Below the pieces are notes generated by a model that was given only the letters and a program-made list of their open reading frames with translations, made no database searches and was not told the DNA's origin. The translations under genes were made by a program, and so were the position numbers. From Pullulanibacillus sp. KACC 23026 (GTDB lineage: Bacteria; Bacillota; Bacilli; Bacillales; Sporolactobacillaceae), in assembly GCF_029094525.1 (NCBI RefSeq), contig NZ_CP119107.1:682001-746000 (forward strand): 64,000 bases of DNA, written 5' to 3'. Of this stretch, positions 62,283-64,000 are shown piece by piece (the stretch's first letter is position 1; every line of letters begins with the position of its first letter).

Positions 62283-62303
62283 GGTTGGTGCCTGCCACCA
62301 GCC
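62283..62303. repeat. REP palindrome, family B, copy 2
   Basis: GGTTGGTG-CCTGC-CACCAGCC with one G-T pair, followed by GAATT as in copy 1 (54244-54264). It directly follows the stop of the split TPR gene. Confidence 0.8.
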
Positions 62304-62762
62304 GAATTACATACATCTGTATTTTTGAAAGAGAAAAGATTCTGAACGATAGTCGTTTGGTAATTTACGATAAAATCAGAGTCTAGTTTCTTAAACCCTT
62401 GCTGGTGCTGGATCGGAGCATAATTTTATGGAAAAATATGTAAATCTGTTCAAGAACTGACAGTCCCAAAAAATGTTCAGATTTGTCTAACGGTGTTCAG
62501 GTATGAGCACTACCCTCCTGCTGTAGTGCTGCATTTGTATTCTTTTTATTTATTGATACATTTTTTAAAACGAATGTAGTTGGTAAGAGAGAAATCCCTA
62601 ATCTTTACCTTTAATTGTGTAATAAATAAGGATACCTAAACGGCGCTTAATACTGTATATTTAAGAGTAGTTTTTGTTTAATTACAATGATAGATAGTCT
62701 AAATGTAAACTAATGTATGTAAATTTGTTGGGTGGATCATAGGAGAAAGATAGAGGAGAACT
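62304..62762. other. intergenic region upstream of the LCP gene
   Basis: No gene recognised. A perfect 8-bp hairpin AGCACTAC/GTAGTGCT (62506-62530) with a T-rich following sequence may be a terminator. The promoter of the LCP gene should lie in the last 150 bases, but I see no strong consensus. Confidence 0.45.
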
Positions 62763-63729
62763 ATGAAGAAAAAAATGGAAAATAGTTGGTTTTAGCTTTT
62801 TAGGACTCATTATTCTTGTGACTGCAGCCATTGGAATTGAGTATTATCAGCTAAAGCCTACAAATCACTTCAAATCTGTTCCGGTTGTTTCTTCGGGGAA
62901 AAGTACAGGGAAAACCAGTACAAATCAGCAAAGCAATAAAAAGCAGTCAACTAATCCAAAAGACCTTGCGTTTAATGTTTTAATAATGGGTTCTGATGCA
63001 CGACCGGGGGATAAGATTGGTCATTCCGACAGCATGCTGTTGGCACATGTTGATTTGGGAAAGAATCAAATCAATGTGGTAAGCATTCCGCGTGATACAC
63101 GTGTCTACTTAGATGGTTACGGCTATACCAAACTGACAAGCGTCCAGTATATTTTACAGGCTACTAAAGGTCCTAAGCAAGGCATAGAAGGGGCCGTTAA
63201 TGCGATCAGTAAATTGACAGGGGTTCCGATCAATTATTATGCGGAAACGAATTTTGATGGCCTTCAATCGATGGTCGATGCGGTTGGCGGAATCAATTTG
63301 GATGTACCAGAGACCATTAAAATCAATAACCAAGTGTTTCAGGCAGGCAATCATTTTGTTAACGGGAAGACGGCTTTAGCCATTGCTCGTGAACGCCATT
63401 CCGCTGCGGATGGCGATTATGCGCGGCAAATGGCTCAATTAGAAGTGTTAAAAGGGATTGGGAAGAGAGCGCTTAGCCCAAGTAATATTTCTAAGCTGCC
63501 TTCACTTGTTAAATCCATAAACAAATTTATGATTGGCACAAATATGTCCACATCCGATATGGTGAGTCTGGGTCTTGCTGTGAAGACTATTAATCCATCC
63601 AAACAAGTCCACTATCAGCAAATTCCTGGGACAGGGAAAGTTATGTACGATGATATTCTTAAAGCGAACAATGATGAGATCGTCATCAATCAGCAAAAAA
63701 TGAAAAGCATTATCGCTAAAAATTTCTAA
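62763..63729 (+). pseudogene. LytR-CpsA-Psr (LCP) family protein with a frameshift in a poly-A tract
   Basis: ATG 62763 has GAGGAG about 5 bases upstream and starts MKKK. With seven A at 62769-62775, the frame then reads into a TAG at 62793. Removing one A restores WKIVGFSFLGLIILVTAAIGIEYY (one membrane segment) joined to an intact LCP domain from 62818: GSDARPGDKIGHSDSMLLAH, SIPRDTRVYLDG, GGINLDVP, RERHSAADGDYARQ. LCP proteins transfer glycopolymers to peptidoglycan. The frame is closed as written: a decayed gene, slippage control or a sequencing error. Confidence 0.85.
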
Positions 63730-63752
63730 TAAGACATTTTTAATTTCAATGA

Positions 63753-63805
63753 AGGGGTGTAACTAATTGCCTGAGAGTCAGGTGGTTAGTTATCACCTCT
63801 TTTTT
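63753..63805 (+). terminator. rho-independent terminator after the LCP gene
   Basis: A long imperfect stem (GGGGTG-TAACTAA paired with TTAGTTAtCACCTC, one bulged A) followed by TTTTTT; a smaller stem AGGTG/CACCT is nested in the same stretch. Located between the LCP gene and the last gene of the window. Confidence 0.65.
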
Positions 63806-63827
63806 GAGATGTCACGGAGGATATCTA

Positions 63828-64000
63828 ATGACTAGTAAAAAGATTGAAAGTGAAGAACTAAGAGATCACCAAATAGACTGGAATACTAATGATTTAAAAC
63901 AAATCCTACTAAAAGCTTTTAGTCTTGCAGAAAACTCAAAAAGCGTGACGACGAGAGAAATGACTCGTTTTATTGAGAAAGAAATAAATAGGCTGACTAA
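63828..64000 (+). CDS. start of an unidentified gene (partial)
   Basis: ATG 63828 with CGGAGG 7 bases upstream opens a frame to the window edge (57 codons). It begins MTSKKIESEELRDHQIDW, with SVTTREMTRFIEKEINRLT, a helical charged sequence. No family recognised from this part. Confidence 0.6.
   Translation, partial: MTSKKIESEELRDHQIDWNTNDLKQILLKAFSLAENSKSVTTREMTRFIEKEINRLT

Noticed and set aside
1-64000. CRISPR arrays, tRNA and rRNA genes
   Set aside because: No regularly spaced direct repeats and no cloverleaf or rRNA sequence were recognised on either strand.

Overview
The window looks like a chromosomal segment of a low-GC Gram-positive bacterium of the order Bacillales. Evidence: strong GGAGG-type ribosome sites, sigma-A promoters, lipoproteins with LAAC/LSGC lipoboxes, a Wzz/CpsD pair of Bacillus type, GmuE/ManA-like enzymes and Bacillus-like repeat families. 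I cannot name the genus. I recognised no rRNA, tRNA or CRISPR array. Layout: (1) 0.6-17.5 kb is a large carbohydrate locus. It has a D-allulose/tagatose 3-epimerase-like enzyme on the minus strand, then a GntR regulator, an FGGY kinase, decayed kinase fragments, an SDR dehydrogenase, a HAD phosphatase, a ribose-type ABC importer, two MDR dehydrogenases, a NagB-like deaminase/isomerase, a 2-hydroxyacid dehydrogenase, a phosphotriesterase-type lactonase, a shikimate-dehydrogenase-like protein, a cupin phosphoglucose isomerase and a KDPG aldolase. Together they suggest import and stepwise oxidation/isomerisation of an unidentified sugar, ending in an aldolase cleavage. (2) 18-19 kb and 35-36 kb carry two gtaB (UTP-glucose-1-phosphate uridylyltransferase) paralogues, associated with duplicated terminator/NlpC-P60 remnants. 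(3) 19.3-31.9 kb is a beta-mannoside utilisation locus: LacI regulator, ABC importer, GH13, DUF1861, GH130, GH2 beta-mannosidase, ManA and ROK kinase. (4) 33-47 kb is an exopolysaccharide locus: Wzz, CpsD kinase, GtaB, initiating sugar transferase, Alg14/Alg13-type split glycosyltransferase, further glycosyltransferases, DUF1919, Wzy, Wzx and UDP-glucuronate epimerase. Its centre is strikingly AT-rich, as is usual for exchanged surface-polysaccharide cassettes. (5) 47-64 kb is a mobile and decaying region: an intact IS66 element beside a decayed copy of its end, a ComM remnant, the TPI-RuBisCO-like fusion gene with a 5'-truncated DeoR gene, ComM plus a REP-associated transposase flanked by REP palindromes, a pRiA4b-ORF3-like protein, a toxin-antitoxin pair, an IS21-family element that precisely splits a zinc-ribbon/TPR gene, and an LCP gene frameshifted in a poly-A tract. 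The most notable item is the 697-residue reading frame at 51.0-53.1 kb. It joins a triosephosphate-isomerase-like domain to a RuBisCO-like protein. Known RuBisCO-like decarboxylases of apiose catabolism make L-erythrulose 1-phosphate, and TPI homologues isomerise that compound, so the fusion may couple two consecutive steps. An internal Shine-Dalgarno and ATG suggest that the RuBisCO-like part may also be made alone.
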